Assembly: GCF_020532625.1 (NCBI RefSeq)
Contig: NZ_JAJAUY010000001.1
Coordinates: 86,774-150,773, forward strand
Direction: 5' to 3'
Source of the DNA: Streptomyces antimicrobicus
Lineage (GTDB): Bacteria; Actinomycetota; Actinomycetes; Streptomycetales; Streptomycetaceae
Length of the DNA: 64,000 nucleotides
Shown here: one piece after another, positions 14,668 to 26,109 of the stretch
How the letters are laid out: every line of letters begins with the position of its first letter
Position numbering within the stretch: position 1 is the stretch's first letter
The notes under the pieces: model-generated
What the model was told of the DNA's origin: nothing
The model's database searches: none
Seen by the model: the letters and a program-made list of their open reading frames with translations, nothing else
Made by a program: the position numbers and the translations under genes

Positions 14668-16936
14668 ACCACACGGTGCTCAGGGGCGGCAGCGTGAGCC
14701 GCAGGCTCACCGGCCGCCCCTGGGCCGGCCGCCGCTGCGGCCGCAGCTGCCGTGCGTTGCGCACGCCGCTGCCGCCGTAGCGCTCGTCGTCGGTGTTGAG
14801 CACCTCCCGCCACAGGGGTACGTCCTCCGGCACCCCGATCCGGTACTGGTGGCGCACCACCGGCGAGAAGTTGGACACCGACAGCAACGGCGAGCCGTCG
14901 GCGGCGTACCGCAGGAAGGCGTACACGTTGTCCTCCGCGGCGTCCGCCTCCACCCAGGCGAACCCTTCCGGCACGGTGTCCCGCTCCCACAGGGCGGGCG
15001 CCGCCCGGTACGCGTGGTTCAGGTCCCGCACCAGCTCCCGCACCCCGCGGTGGTCGCCCGCCGCCGAGTACGAGTCGTCCAGCAGCCACCAGTCGGGCCC
15101 GTGGCTCTCCGACCACTCCGCGCCCTGGGCGAACTCCTGCCCCATGAACAGCAGCTGCTTGCCCGGATGGGCCCACATGAACCCCAGGTACGCGCGGTGC
15201 GTGGCCCGCTGCTGCCACCAGTCGCCCGGCATCTTCGACACCAGCGCCCGCTTGCCGTGCACCACCTCGTCGTGCGAGATCGGCAGCACGTAGTTCTCGC
15301 TGTACGCGTAGACCATCCCGAACGTCATGTCGTGGTGGTGGTACTTGCGGTGCACCGGGTCCTTCGACACGTAGCGCAGGGTGTCGTGCATCCAGCCCAT
15401 GTTCCACTTCAGCCCGAAGCCCAGGCCCCCGGCGTCGGTCGGGCGGGTCACCCCGTCCCAGGCCGTGGACTCCTCGGCGATGGTGACCACGCCCGGGCAG
15501 CGCCGGTAGACGGTGGCGTTCATCTCCTGCAGGAAGCGCACCGCGTCCGGGTTGTCCCGCCCGCCGTGCTCGTTGGGCACCCACTCGCCCTCGTTGCGCG
15601 AGTAGTCCAGATACAGCATCGAGGCCACCGCGTCCACCCGGATGCCGTCCACGTGGAACTCCTGGCCCCAGTAGACGGCGTTGGCCACCAGGAAGTTGCG
15701 GACCTCCTTGCGCCCGTAGTCGAACTCCAGCGTGCCCCAGTCCGGGTGCGCCGACCGCCGCGGGTCCTCGTGCTCGTACAGCGGCCGCCCGTCGAACTCC
15801 GCCAGTGCCCACTCGTCGCGCGGGAAGTGCGCCGGCACCCAGTCGACGATCACCCCGATGCCGGCCTGGTGCAGCGAGTCCACCAGGAAGCGGAAGTCGT
15901 CGGGGGTGCCCATCCGGGACGTCGGCGCGTAGAAGCCCGTCACCTGGTAGCCCCACGAGCCGCCGAAGGGGTGCTCGGCGACCGGCATGAACTCCACGTG
16001 CGTGAAGCCCAGCTCCTTGACGTACGACGGCAGCTGCTCGGCGAGCTGGCGGTAGCTCAGCCCCGGGCGCCACGACCCCAGGTGCAGCTCGTACACCGAG
16101 AACGGCGCCAGGTGCGCGGGCCGGGCGGCGCGCGCCGCCATCCACGCCCCGTCGCCCCACACGTGGTGCGAGGCCGTCACGACCGAGGCCGTGGCCGGGG
16201 GCACCTCCGCGGCCTGCGCCATCGGGTCCGCGCGCAGGGTGTGGCTGCCGTCGGGGCGGGTGATGTCGTACTTGTACAGCGCGCCCTCGCCGACGCCCGG
16301 CAGGAACAGCTCCCACACCCCGCTGGCGCCGAGCGAGCGCATGGGCTGGGCGACCGCGTCCCAGTACGAGAAGTCCCCGGTGACCCGGACCCCCTGGGCG
16401 TTCGGCGCCCACACGGTGAACCGGGTGCCGGCCACCCCCTGGTGCTCCATCGGCCGGGCGCCGAGCGCCGTCCACAGTTCCTCGTGCCGGCCCTCGCCGA
16501 TCAGGTGCAGGTCCAGCTCGCCGAGCGCCGGCAGGAACCGGTAGGGGTCGTGGACCTCGACCTCGTCGCCGTCGTACGTCACCAGCAGCCGGTAGTCCGG
16601 GACCTCCGCCAGCGGCAGCAGCCCGGAGAACAGCCCGTCGCCGTCGTCGTGCAGCTCGGTCCGCAGCCCCTTGGCGACCACCGTGACCGCCTTGGCGTAC
16701 GGGCGCAGCACCCGGAACGCGACCCCGCCGCGCAGGGTCCGGGCGCCCAGCACCCCGTGCGGATCGTGGTGCCGGCCCTCCAGCAGCCGGGCGCGTTCCT
16801 CCGGGTGCAGGGCGGGCGCGGGCCGGACCCCGCGGGAGGGGGCGGCGGCCCGGCGGGCGCGGGGCGTCCGCTTGGTGCGCCCCTCGGCGGCGGGGGCTTC
16901 GTCGGTGACGGCGGTGGACGACTGGGCGGCGCTCAC
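14657..16936 (-). CDS. glgB: 1,4-alpha-glucan branching enzyme
   Basis: The 759-residue GH13 enzyme makes alpha-1,6 branches in glycogen-like glucan. After a disordered Ala/Pro/Arg-rich N-terminus of about 45 residues come two beta-sandwich domains, including [15 protein letters not shown] and [13 protein letters not shown]. The catalytic barrel has the nucleophile in [13 protein letters not shown], the acid/base in [11 protein letters not shown] and the third acid in [13 protein letters not shown]. The GTG at 16936 is preceded by AAGGAGG; its GTGA overlaps the stop of the maltokinase gene, so the two are translationally coupled. It acts on GlgE product in the same pathway. Confidence 0.96.
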   Translation of the reverse strand: MSAAQSSTAVTDEAPAAEGRTKRTPRARRAAAPSRGVRPAPALHPEERARLLEGRHHDPHGVLGARTLRGGVAFRVLRPYAKAVTVVAKGLRTELHDDGDGLFSGLLPLAEVPDYRLLVTYDGDEVEVHDPYRFLPALGELDLHLIGEGRHEELWTALGARPMEHQGVAGTRFTVWAPNAQGVRVTGDFSYWDAVAQPMRSLGASGVWELFLPGVGEGALYKYDITRPDGSHTLRADPMAQAAEVPPATASVVTASHHVWGDGAWMAARAARPAHLAPFSVYELHLGSWRPGLSYRQLAEQLPSYVKELGFTHVEFMPVAEHPFGGSWGYQVTGFYAPTSRMGTPDDFRFLVDSLHQAGIGVIVDWVPAHFPRDEWALAEFDGRPLYEHEDPRRSAHPDWGTLEFDYGRKEVRNFLVANAVYWGQEFHVDGIRVDAVASMLYLDYSRNEGEWVPNEHGGRDNPDAVRFLQEMNATVYRRCPGVVTIAEESTAWDGVTRPTDAGGLGFGLKWNMGWMHDTLRYVSKDPVHRKYHHHDMTFGMVYAYSENYVLPISHDEVVHGKRALVSKMPGDWWQQRATHRAYLGFMWAHPGKQLLFMGQEFAQGAEWSESHGPDWWLLDDSYSAAGDHRGVRELVRDLNHAYRAAPALWERDTVPEGFAWVEADAAEDNVYAFLRYAADGSPLLSVSNFSPVVRHQYRIGVPEDVPLWREVLNTDDERYGGSGVRNARQLRPQRRPAQGRPVSLRLTLPPLSTVWFRP

Positions 16937-18360
16937 GGGTGCGGCCTCCTTGGCGGCTGTGGGCGGGGATGGGGGTGGGGGTGGGGCGGGGCGGGGGCGG
17001 CGAGCCGGCGGATCGCCGCCATCGGGACGTGCAGCCAGTCGGGGCGGTGCCGGGACTCGTACCGGGCCTCGTAGACCGCCTTGTCCGTCTCGTACGCGCG
17101 CAGCAGCACCGGGTCCTCGCGCGGGTCGCGCCCGGTGGTCGCCGCGTAGCCGGAGCAGAACGCCGCCCGGCAGGCGTCCGCCCACGCGGGGGCGAACGGG
17201 CGGTGGGAGCGGGCCGCGTAGTCGAAGGACCGCAGTATCCCCGCGATGTCCCGGACGGCCGGTTCCGGGCGGCGCCGGTCGGCCAGCGGCCGGGCCGGCT
17301 CCCCCTCGAAGTCGATCAGCGCCCAGCTGCCGTCGGCGGTCCGCAGGGTCTGGCCCAGGTGCAGGTCGCCGTGGATGCGCTGTGCGGAAACGGTCAACCC
17401 GCGGGCGGCGGCCAGCGCGTCGAACGCCTGGCGCAGCCCCGCCTCGTAGGGCCGCAGGGCCGGGACCTCGCGGACCGTGGCGGCCAGCCGCGCGGTCATC
17501 CCCGCCGCGAGCCGGGCCGTCTGCTCGGGACCGAGCGCCAGCACCGGCAGGGCGGAGGCGAGGGCGCTGTGCACCTCGGCGGTGGCCCGGCCCAGGGCGT
17601 GCGCCTCGGCGGTGAAGTCGGCGCCGGACCCCAGCCGGCGCAGGGCCAGCTGCCAGCCGTCGTCGGAGCCGCGCAGGTACGGCTGGAGCACGCCGAGGGT
17701 CAGCGGTTCGCCCCCGGGCAGCGCGGCCTCGTACCAGGCGACCGGTGCCGGGACCCGGGCGCAGCCCGCGGCGGCCAGCGCCCGGGGCAGTTCCAGGTCG
17801 GGGTTGACCCCCGGGCCCACTCTGCGGAAGACCTTGAGGATGTACGCGTCCCCGAAGATCAGCGAGGAGTTGGTCTGCTCCCCGGACAGCGGGCGCGGTT
17901 GCAGCCCGGCCGGGATCAGCGTCAGCGGGTCCCGGTCGAAGCGCAGCGGGCCCAACGTGCCCGGGGCACGCAATCGTTCCAGCAGCAGGGCCGCCAGCCG
18001 GGGATCGCCCAGGGCCTCGTACACGGCGTGGCCGGCGTACGGGCCCTGCTCGGCCCGGCCGATCAGGGCCGGCGCGAGCGCCGGGGGCAGACCGGTGCGC
18101 AGCCCGAGCAGCAGCTGGTAGCAGTCGCCGTCCACGTCGAGGAGCAGGTGGAGCAGCCCGGGGGAGGAGCCCGGGGGCAGGAGCTCGGCCGCCGAGATCA
18201 GCCGGAGCGTGCGGATGTCCCGGCCCTTCCCGGCGAACCAGCGCTGGGCGGGCAGCCAGGCCCGCAGCATCGGTTCCAGCGGGTCGAGCAGGGCGGCCCC
18301 GGCCCGGCCGGCGGTGGCGCCGGCCGTTCCGGTCGTCCCGGTGGATGCAGCCTCCGACAT
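16933..18360 (-). CDS. mak: Maltokinase
   Basis: A 475-residue kinase of the Pep2/Mak family, which phosphorylates maltose with ATP to give maltose 1-phosphate for GlgE. The phosphotransferase fold shows the catalytic loop [12 protein letters not shown] and the metal-binding [16 protein letters not shown]. The N-terminal cap includes [14 protein letters not shown], characteristic of the family. The tail is rich in His and Pro. It follows treS but is separated from it by a strong hairpin, so it may have its own promoter in the 153-bp gap. It ends with a four-base overlap with glgB. In some actinomycetes it is fused to TreS; here it is separate. Confidence 0.94.
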   Translation of the reverse strand: MSEAASTGTTGTAGATAGRAGAALLDPLEPMLRAWLPAQRWFAGKGRDIRTLRLISAAELLPPGSSPGLLHLLLDVDGDCYQLLLGLRTGLPPALAPALIGRAEQGPYAGHAVYEALGDPRLAALLLERLRAPGTLGPLRFDRDPLTLIPAGLQPRPLSGEQTNSSLIFGDAYILKVFRRVGPGVNPDLELPRALAAAGCARVPAPVAWYEAALPGGEPLTLGVLQPYLRGSDDGWQLALRRLGSGADFTAEAHALGRATAEVHSALASALPVLALGPEQTARLAAGMTARLAATVREVPALRPYEAGLRQAFDALAAARGLTVSAQRIHGDLHLGQTLRTADGSWALIDFEGEPARPLADRRRPEPAVRDIAGILRSFDYAARSHRPFAPAWADACRAAFCSGYAATTGRDPREDPVLLRAYETDKAVYEARYESRHRPDWLHVPMAAIRRLAAPAPPHPHPHPRPQPPRRPHP

Positions 18361-18461
18361 GGCGTCGCGTCCTTTCCCCGGGCCGTCCGTGGTGCGCAGA
18401 GTGTCCCGGATCGCGGCAGTTGCTTCTCCGGTGTGTGTCGTCCGGTGAGAAGGTCGTCTGT

Positions 18462-18508
18462 CGTACGGGGCGGGCGCTGGACCGGACGCGGACCGCCCGC
18501 CCCGTACG
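18462..18508 (-). terminator. Terminator directly after treS
   Basis: Perfect 15-bp arms (CGTACGGGGCGGGCG and its complement) with a 17-base loop begin six bases beyond the treS stop. The hairpin should stop or weaken read-through from glgE-treS into the maltokinase-glgB pair. Confidence 0.8.
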
Positions 18509-18513
18509 CGTTG

Positions 18514-20204
<1,691 letters not shown>

Positions 20205-20208
<4 letters not shown>

Positions 20209-22199
20209 GTGGTGGGTGACCCTCCGGTGGGCGGGGACGGTCGCAGAGCGGTCAGGACGTGCGCGGGGGTCCGGCCCGGCTCCAGTCGCACGTAGTTCGC
20301 CCTGCCCCAGTGATAGGTCTCGCCCGTGAGCTCGTCGCGCACGGTGAGGGACCCGTGCCAGTCGAGGCCGAGTACCGGCATGTCCAACGAGACCGTCGCC
20401 TCCTGGGTGTGGTGCGGATCGAGGTTGACGACCACCAGTACGGAATTGCTTCCGCTGTGCTTCGAATAAGCGATCACCTGGTCGTTGTCGGTCTCGTGGA
20501 AATGGAGGTCGCGCAGCTGCTGGAGCGCCGGGTTGCGCCGCCGCAGCCGGTTGAGCCGGGTGATCAGCGGGGCGATCGTGCGGCCCTCGCGGTCGGCCGC
20601 CGCCCAGTCCCGCGGCTTGAACTGGTACTTCTCCGAGTCCAGGTACTCCTCCGAGCCCTCCCGCAGCGGGGTGTTCTCGCACAGCTCGTAGCCGGCGTAC
20701 ACGCCCCAGGTGGGGGAGAGGGTGGCGGCGAGGACGGCACGGACCTCGAAGGCGGGCCGGCCGCCGTGCTGGAGGTAGGCGTGCAGGATGTCCGGGGTGT
20801 TGACGAAGAAGTTCGGGCGCATCGCCGCGGCCGACGCCGGGCCCGCCAGCTCGGTCAGGTACTCCGTGAGCTCCTGCTTGGTGTTGCGCCAGGTGAAGTA
20901 CGTGTACGACTGCTGGAAGCCGATCGCGGCCAGGGTGCGCATCATCGCGGGCCGGGTGAAGGCCTCGGCCAGGAAGATCACGTCCGGGTCGGCCCGGTTG
21001 ATCTCGCCGATCACCTTCTCCCAGAACACCACCGGCTTGGTGTGCGGATTGTCGACCCGGAAGATCCGCACCCCGTGGTCCATCCAGTGCCGCAGCACCC
21101 GGACCGTCTCCTGGACGATCCCGGCCATGTCGGTGTCGAAGTGGACCGGGTAGATGTCCTGGTACTTCTTCGGCGGGTTCTCGGCGTAGGCGATGGTGCC
21201 GTCGGCCCGGTGCCGGAACCACTCCGGATGCTTGTGCACCCACGGATGGTCGGGCGAGCACTGCAGCGCGAAGTCCAGGGCCACCTCCAGGCGCAGCTCC
21301 CGGGCCCGCCGCACGAAGTGGTCGAAGTCCTCCAGGGTGCCCAGATCGGGGTGGACCGCGTCGTGCCCGCCCTCCGGCGAGCCGATCGCCCACGGCACCC
21401 CCGGGTCCCAACTCCCCGCCGACAAGGTGTTGTTGGGGCCCTTGCGGTAGGTGGTGCCGATGGGGTGGATCGGCGGCAGGTAGACGACGTCGAAGCCCAT
21501 CGCGGCGATGGCCGTCAGCCGCTCGGCGGCGGTGCGGAAGGTGCCGCTCACCGGCGGCCGGCCCTCCTCCAGCACGGCCCCCTCGGACCGCGGGAAGAAC
21601 TCGTACCACGAGCCGAACAGCGCCCGCTTGCGCTCCACCAGCAGCGGCAGCGCCTTCGCCGACGACACCAGCTCCCGGTACGGCTTGCGGGCGAAGGCGG
21701 CGTCCACCGGCTCGGCCAGCGCGGCCGCCAGCCGCGACTGCGCGGGCCGCTCCTCGTCCCGCATCGCGTCGGCCGCGGCGAGCACCGCCTCGCGGCCGTC
21801 CTTCTTGGGGATCCGGGCCGCGGCCTTCTCGTAGAGCTCGGCGCCCTCCAGCAGCACCAGCTCGGTGTCGATGCCCGCCGGGATCTTGATCTTCGCCGCC
21901 GCCCGCCAGGTGGCGACCGGATCGCTCCAGGCCTCGACGGTGTACGTCCACCGCCCCTCCACGTCCGCGCTGACCCTGGCCCCCCACCGGTCGGTGCCCG
22001 GGGCCAGCTCGCGCAGCCGGACCCCCGGCCGGGCCCGGCCGCTCGGGTCGCGCAGGACGACCTGGGCGGCCACCGCCTCGTGCCCCTCCCGGAACACGGT
22101 GGCGGAGATCTCGAAGACCTCGTCCACGACCGCCTTGGCGGGTCTGGTGCCGCAGTCGACGGCAGGGCGGACGTCCAGCACGGGAATGCGACCGATCAT
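20205..22199 (-). CDS. glgE: Alpha-1,4-glucan:maltose-1-phosphate maltosyltransferase
   Basis: The 664-residue GH13_3 enzyme extends linear alpha-glucan by transfer of maltosyl units from maltose 1-phosphate. Characteristic sequences are [12 protein letters not shown] near the donor site, the nucleophile in [15 protein letters not shown], the acid/base in [14 protein letters not shown] and the third acid in [13 protein letters not shown]. The start is the ATG at 22199 ([14 protein letters not shown]), after AGGTGAT; the longer frame is unsupported. It is the first gene of the operon and is divergent from glgP. With TreS, maltokinase and GlgB it makes a full GlgE pathway from trehalose to branched glucan. 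Confidence 0.95.
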
Positions 22200-22678
22200 G
22201 ATGGGATCACCTGGGGGCAGTTCGCAGGGCTCGGTGACAACACTCGGGCCGGGGGTCCGGCCGGTGGGGCATGCTCTGTTCGCTCTGTTTCTAGCCGCTC
22301 CGTGGACGGCTGCGCTGCGGGCATGGCCGCTCCTGTCCGCGTTCACTCGGGTGGCGGGGAGAGGTGGGGGGCGTGTGCGCCGTGCTCGGTACCCGGGGAG
22401 CCCTTCCCACTCCCGGGCCCGGCAATCCGCGCGCTTGGTTAACTACTAGTACGTAGTCGGTCACGCAAGGGGTTGGTCCCGGCCCGACAATCACCCAGGC
22501 TTCGTCAAGTCGACGTACGGCCAGGACCACCGAAGGAGTGCCTCGCCGAACGGTCCGCCGGGGCCGCCGGACGCCATGGCCGCCGCTGCCGACCGGCGCT
22601 AGCCTTCCGGGGGTGATGCGCGGACGCACAGCGTGGTGTGCCCGCTTTCGATCCGTCACCCCTGCGAAGGTGGAACAC
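22200..22678. other. 479-bp divergent control region, glgE/glgP
   Basis: No convincing gene is seen. It must hold promoters for glgE (minus) and glgP (plus). The only clear dyad is the one at 22442-22457. The glgP ribosome binding site GAAGGTGG is at the right end. Confidence 0.6.
22442..22457. promoter_or_regulatory. Dyad in the glgE-glgP control region
   Basis: ACTAC-TAGTAC-GTAGT, an inverted repeat with 5-bp arms, sits in an AT-richer patch midway between the divergent genes. It could be an operator shared by both; the cognate regulator is not in the window. Confidence 0.4.
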
Positions 22679-25327
22679 GTGAAGGCTATCCGTCGATTCA
22701 CCGTGCGCCCCGTCCTGCCGGGACCCTTGCTGCCGCTCTCCGACCTCGCGCGCAACCTGCGCTGGTCGTGGCACGTGGAAACCCGCGAACTCTTCCAGTC
22801 CGTCGATCCCGAGGGATGGCAGGCCGCCGGAGGCGACCCCGTCCGGCTGCTCGGATCCGTGTCCGCCACCCGCCTCGAAGAACTGGCCGCGGATCGGAGG
22901 TTCCTGCGGCGCCTCGCCGCCGCGGCCGCCGATCTCGACGACTATCTGAACGGGGAGAGGTGGTACCAGGCGCGGGCCCGGCACGCCCCCGTCCCCCTGC
23001 CCGCCTCCTTGGCCTATTTCTCACCCGAGTTCGGCATCACCGCCGCCCTGCCCCAGTACTCCGGAGGCCTGGGGATCCTGGCCGGCGACCACCTCAAGGC
23101 CGCCAGCGACCTCGGCGTCCCGCTGATCGGCGTCGGACTGCTGTACCGGCACGGCTACTTCCGCCAGTCCCTGTCCCGGGACGGCTGGCAGCAGGAGCAC
23201 TACCCGGTCCTCGACCCCAACGAGCTGCCCGTCTCCCTGCTGCGCGCCGAGGACGGCAGCGCGGCCCGCGTCACCCTGACGCTGCCCGGCGGCCGCTCGC
23301 TGCACGCCCACGTCTGGCAGGCGCGCGTCGGTCGGGTCCCGCTGCTACTGCTCGACTCCGACGTCGAGGACAACGACGCCGGAGCGCGCGAGGTGACCGA
23401 CCGGCTCTACGGCGGCGGCAGCGACCACCGCCTGCTCCAGGAGATGCTGCTGGGCATCGGCGGGGTGCGCGCCGTGCGGACGTACTGCGCCCTGACCGGT
23501 CACCCCGCGCCCGAGGTCTTCCACACCAACGAGGGACACGCCGGGTTCCTCGGACTGGAGCGCATGAGGGAACTCGCGGGCGAGCACGGCCTCGACTTCG
23601 ACGCCGCCGTCGAAGCCGTCCGGGCCGGCACCCTGTTCACCACCCACACCCCCGTCCCCGCCGGCATCGACCGGTTCGAGCGCGGGCTGGTGGCCCGGCA
23701 CTTCGGCGACGGCGCGGAACTGCCCGGCCTGCCCGTCGAGCGGATCCTGGAACTGGGCGCCGAGACCTACCCCGGCGGCGACCCGGCCGTCTTCAACATG
23801 GCGGTCATGGGCCTGCGGCTGGCCCAGCGGGCCAACGGGGTCTCCACCCTGCACGGAGCCGTCTCCCGCGAGATGTTCGCGGGCCTGTGGCCCGGCTTCG
23901 ACCCCGCCGACATCCCCATCACCTCCGTCACCAACGGGGTGCACGCCCCGACCTGGGTGGCCCCGGAGGTCATGCGGCTCGGCGCCCGCCAGATCGGCGC
24001 CGGGCGCACCGAGGACGCCCTGTCGGTGGGCGGGTCCCAGCGCTGGGACGCCGTCTCCGAGATCCCCGACCAGGACATCTGGGACCTGCGCCGGGCCCTG
24101 CGCGAGCAGCTCGTGACGGAGGTGCGGGACCGGCTGCGCGCCTCCTGGCGCCAGCGCGGCGCGGGCGCGGCGGAGCTGGGCTGGGTGGACTCCGTCCTCG
24201 ACCCGGACGTGCTGACCATCGGCTTCGCCCGCCGCGTCCCCTCGTACAAGCGGCTCACGCTGATGCTGCGCGACCCCGAGCGGCTGCGGCGGCTGCTGCT
24301 GGACCCCGAGCGGCCCGTCCAGATCGTGGTCGCGGGCAAGGCCCACCCGGCCGACGACGGGGGCAAGCGGCTGGTCCAGGAGCTGGTGCGGTTCGCCGAC
24401 GACCCGGCCGTACGGCACCGGATCGTGTTCCTGCCGGACTACGGCATGGCCATGGCGCAGAAGCTCTACCCCGGCTGCGACGTCTGGCTGAACAACCCGC
24501 TCCGGCCGCTGGAGGCCTGCGGCACCAGCGGGATGAAGGCCGCCCTCAACGGCTGCCTGAACCTCTCCGTGCTGGACGGCTGGTGGGACGAGTGGTTCGA
24601 GCCGGACTTCGGCTGGGCCATCCCGACCGCCGACGGCGACGCCACGGACGAGGAGCGGCGCGACGACCTGGAGGCCGCGGCCCTGTACGAGCTGCTGGAG
24701 CAGCACGTGACCCCGCGGTTCTACGACCGCTCCGGGCGCGGCGCGCTGCCCGTGCGCTGGATCGAGATGGTCCGGCGGACCCTGGTCTCGCTGGGGCCCA
24801 AGGTGCTGGCGGGCCGCATGGTGCGCGAGTACGTGGAGCGGCTCTACGCGCCCGCCGCCGCCGCGCACCGCGCCCTGGACCCGGCGGCCGCCCGGGAACT
24901 GGCCGCCTGGAAGGCCCGGGTCCGCTCGTGCTGGCCGGGCGTGCGGGTCGACCACGTCGAGGCCCTGGCCGCCACCCCGGTCAACGGCACGGCCGAGCTC
25001 GGCGCCACCTTGACCCTGCGGGTGCAGGTCTCGCTGGACGGGCTGACGCCCGACGACATCGAGGTGCAGGCCGTCGCGGGGACGGTGGACGCCGAGGACG
25101 TCATCCGCGACGCCCGAGGCTTCCCGCTCAAGCCCGCCGCCGGGCCGGACCTGGAGGGGCGCCGGCTGTACGAGGGCCCGCTCGCCCTGGACCGCACGGG
25201 CCCCTTCGGCTACACCGTCCGCATCCTGCCCTCCCACCCGCTGCTGGCCAGCCCCGCCGAACTGGGTCTGATGGCCACCCCGCCGGTCACGGGCGCCGGC
25301 GCCGAACCGGGCGTCCTGCTCCGCTGA
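22679..25327 (+). CDS. glgP: Alpha-glucan (glycogen/maltodextrin) phosphorylase
   Basis: The 882-residue GT35 enzyme releases glucose 1-phosphate from alpha-1,4-glucan. It belongs to the actinobacterial long form with an N-terminal domain including LARNLRWSWHVETRELF and AYFSPEFGITAALPQYSGG. The pyridoxal-phosphate lysine lies in ACGTSGMKAALNG. The last 120 residues form an Ig-like extension. The GTG at 22679 (VKAIRRFTVRP) is used because GAAGGTGG stands before it; the long upstream frame is not supported. It lies divergent from glgE, so the strand-separated genes pair synthesis and breakdown of the same polymer. Confidence 0.94.
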   Translation: MKAIRRFTVRPVLPGPLLPLSDLARNLRWSWHVETRELFQSVDPEGWQAAGGDPVRLLGSVSATRLEELAADRRFLRRLAAAAADLDDYLNGERWYQARARHAPVPLPASLAYFSPEFGITAALPQYSGGLGILAGDHLKAASDLGVPLIGVGLLYRHGYFRQSLSRDGWQQEHYPVLDPNELPVSLLRAEDGSAARVTLTLPGGRSLHAHVWQARVGRVPLLLLDSDVEDNDAGAREVTDRLYGGGSDHRLLQEMLLGIGGVRAVRTYCALTGHPAPEVFHTNEGHAGFLGLERMRELAGEHGLDFDAAVEAVRAGTLFTTHTPVPAGIDRFERGLVARHFGDGAELPGLPVERILELGAETYPGGDPAVFNMAVMGLRLAQRANGVSTLHGAVSREMFAGLWPGFDPADIPITSVTNGVHAPTWVAPEVMRLGARQIGAGRTEDALSVGGSQRWDAVSEIPDQDIWDLRRALREQLVTEVRDRLRASWRQRGAGAAELGWVDSVLDPDVLTIGFARRVPSYKRLTLMLRDPERLRRLLLDPERPVQIVVAGKAHPADDGGKRLVQELVRFADDPAVRHRIVFLPDYGMAMAQKLYPGCDVWLNNPLRPLEACGTSGMKAALNGCLNLSVLDGWWDEWFEPDFGWAIPTADGDATDEERRDDLEAAALYELLEQHVTPRFYDRSGRGALPVRWIEMVRRTLVSLGPKVLAGRMVREYVERLYAPAAAAHRALDPAAARELAAWKARVRSCWPGVRVDHVEALAATPVNGTAELGATLTLRVQVSLDGLTPDDIEVQAVAGTVDAEDVIRDARGFPLKPAAGPDLEGRRLYEGPLALDRTGPFGYTVRILPSHPLLASPAELGLMATPPVTGAGAEPGVLLR

Positions 25328-25336
25328 CCCCCCTTG

Positions 25337-25372
25337 CGTCCCCGGCCGCGTACGGACCACCGGCCGGGGACG
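25337..25372 (+). terminator. Terminator after glgP
   Basis: Perfect 11-bp arms (CGTCCCCGGCC and GGCCGGGGACG) with a 14-base loop start nine bases after the stop codon. Confidence 0.75.
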
Positions 25373-25492
25373 ACCGGGTGAACCTGGCCGCGACGAGATG
25401 CGCTGAAAGGTTTCTGCGGCGGGGGGCGCTCCTACGCTCCGTCGGGGATGCCAACCGGACCGGCATCACGACGTGGAAGAACGGACACCCTC

Positions 25493-26020
25493 ATGCGTCT
25501 TCGCACCACCGCGGCCGCCTTCGCCGGGGCCCTCGCTCTCGTCCTGCCCACCGCCGCCCAGGCCCTGGCCGACGACGGCGGATTCAGCTACACGTTCGTC
25601 GACAAGAACGGCAAGGAGCAGCCCGCGCAGCTGCGGGACGTCCCGAGCGACACCTGCATGCAGCTCCAGCACACCTCCGCCGAGGGCCCGGCGCTGTCGG
25701 TGGCCAACCACACCGACGCCGTCGCGCTGCTCTTCGACAACGCCCAGTGCCAGGGCGAGCCCCGCGCGGTCGCCGGGCCGGGCGAGCGCCACACCGACGT
25801 GAACGCCGTCGCGGTGGTCTTCGAGGCGGCGCAGAAGGCCGACGCGGAGTCCGGCCCGGCCAAGCAGGAGTCCCAGGAGTCGCAGGAGTCCCAGGCTCCC
25901 GCCGCCGACGAGGCCGCCGACGAGGCCGCCGTGGAGGAGCCGGCCGACGTGGTCGACGAGGCGGACGACGAGCTGGACGACGAGGACTTCTTCGCGACCG
26001 TCTTCCGCGCCCTCGACTGA
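25493..26020 (+). CDS. Small exported protein with an acidic tail
   Basis: A 175-residue protein with a signal peptide (residues 1-28, MRLRTTAAAFAGALALVL, cleavage near ALADDG), a beta-rich core with two cysteines (DTCMQL and NAQCQGE) probably joined, and a C-terminal third made almost wholly of Ala, Glu, Asp, Ser and Gln (for example KQESQESQESQ). The core resembles small secreted beta-crystallin-like or protease-inhibitor-like proteins but I cannot assign a family. The acidic tail may bind cations or basic surfaces. It is convergent with the M4 protease gene, with a shared terminator between them. Confidence 0.8.
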   Translation: MRLRTTAAAFAGALALVLPTAAQALADDGGFSYTFVDKNGKEQPAQLRDVPSDTCMQLQHTSAEGPALSVANHTDAVALLFDNAQCQGEPRAVAGPGERHTDVNAVAVVFEAAQKADAESGPAKQESQESQESQAPAADEAADEAAVEEPADVVDEADDELDDEDFFATVFRALD

Positions 26021-26062
26021 CGCACCGGCCGCCGGCACGCCGGCCGGCGCGGACATGGAACA

Positions 26063-26097
26063 GGGCCGCCCGGGGAGGGTCTCTCCCCGGGCGGCCC
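26063..26097. terminator. Bidirectional terminator
   Basis: A perfect 15-bp stem (GGGCCGCCCGGGGAG) with a five-base loop lies between the convergent acidic-protein and protease genes. Confidence 0.88.
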
Positions 26098-26109
26098 CGC
26101 GTCGTGCTG

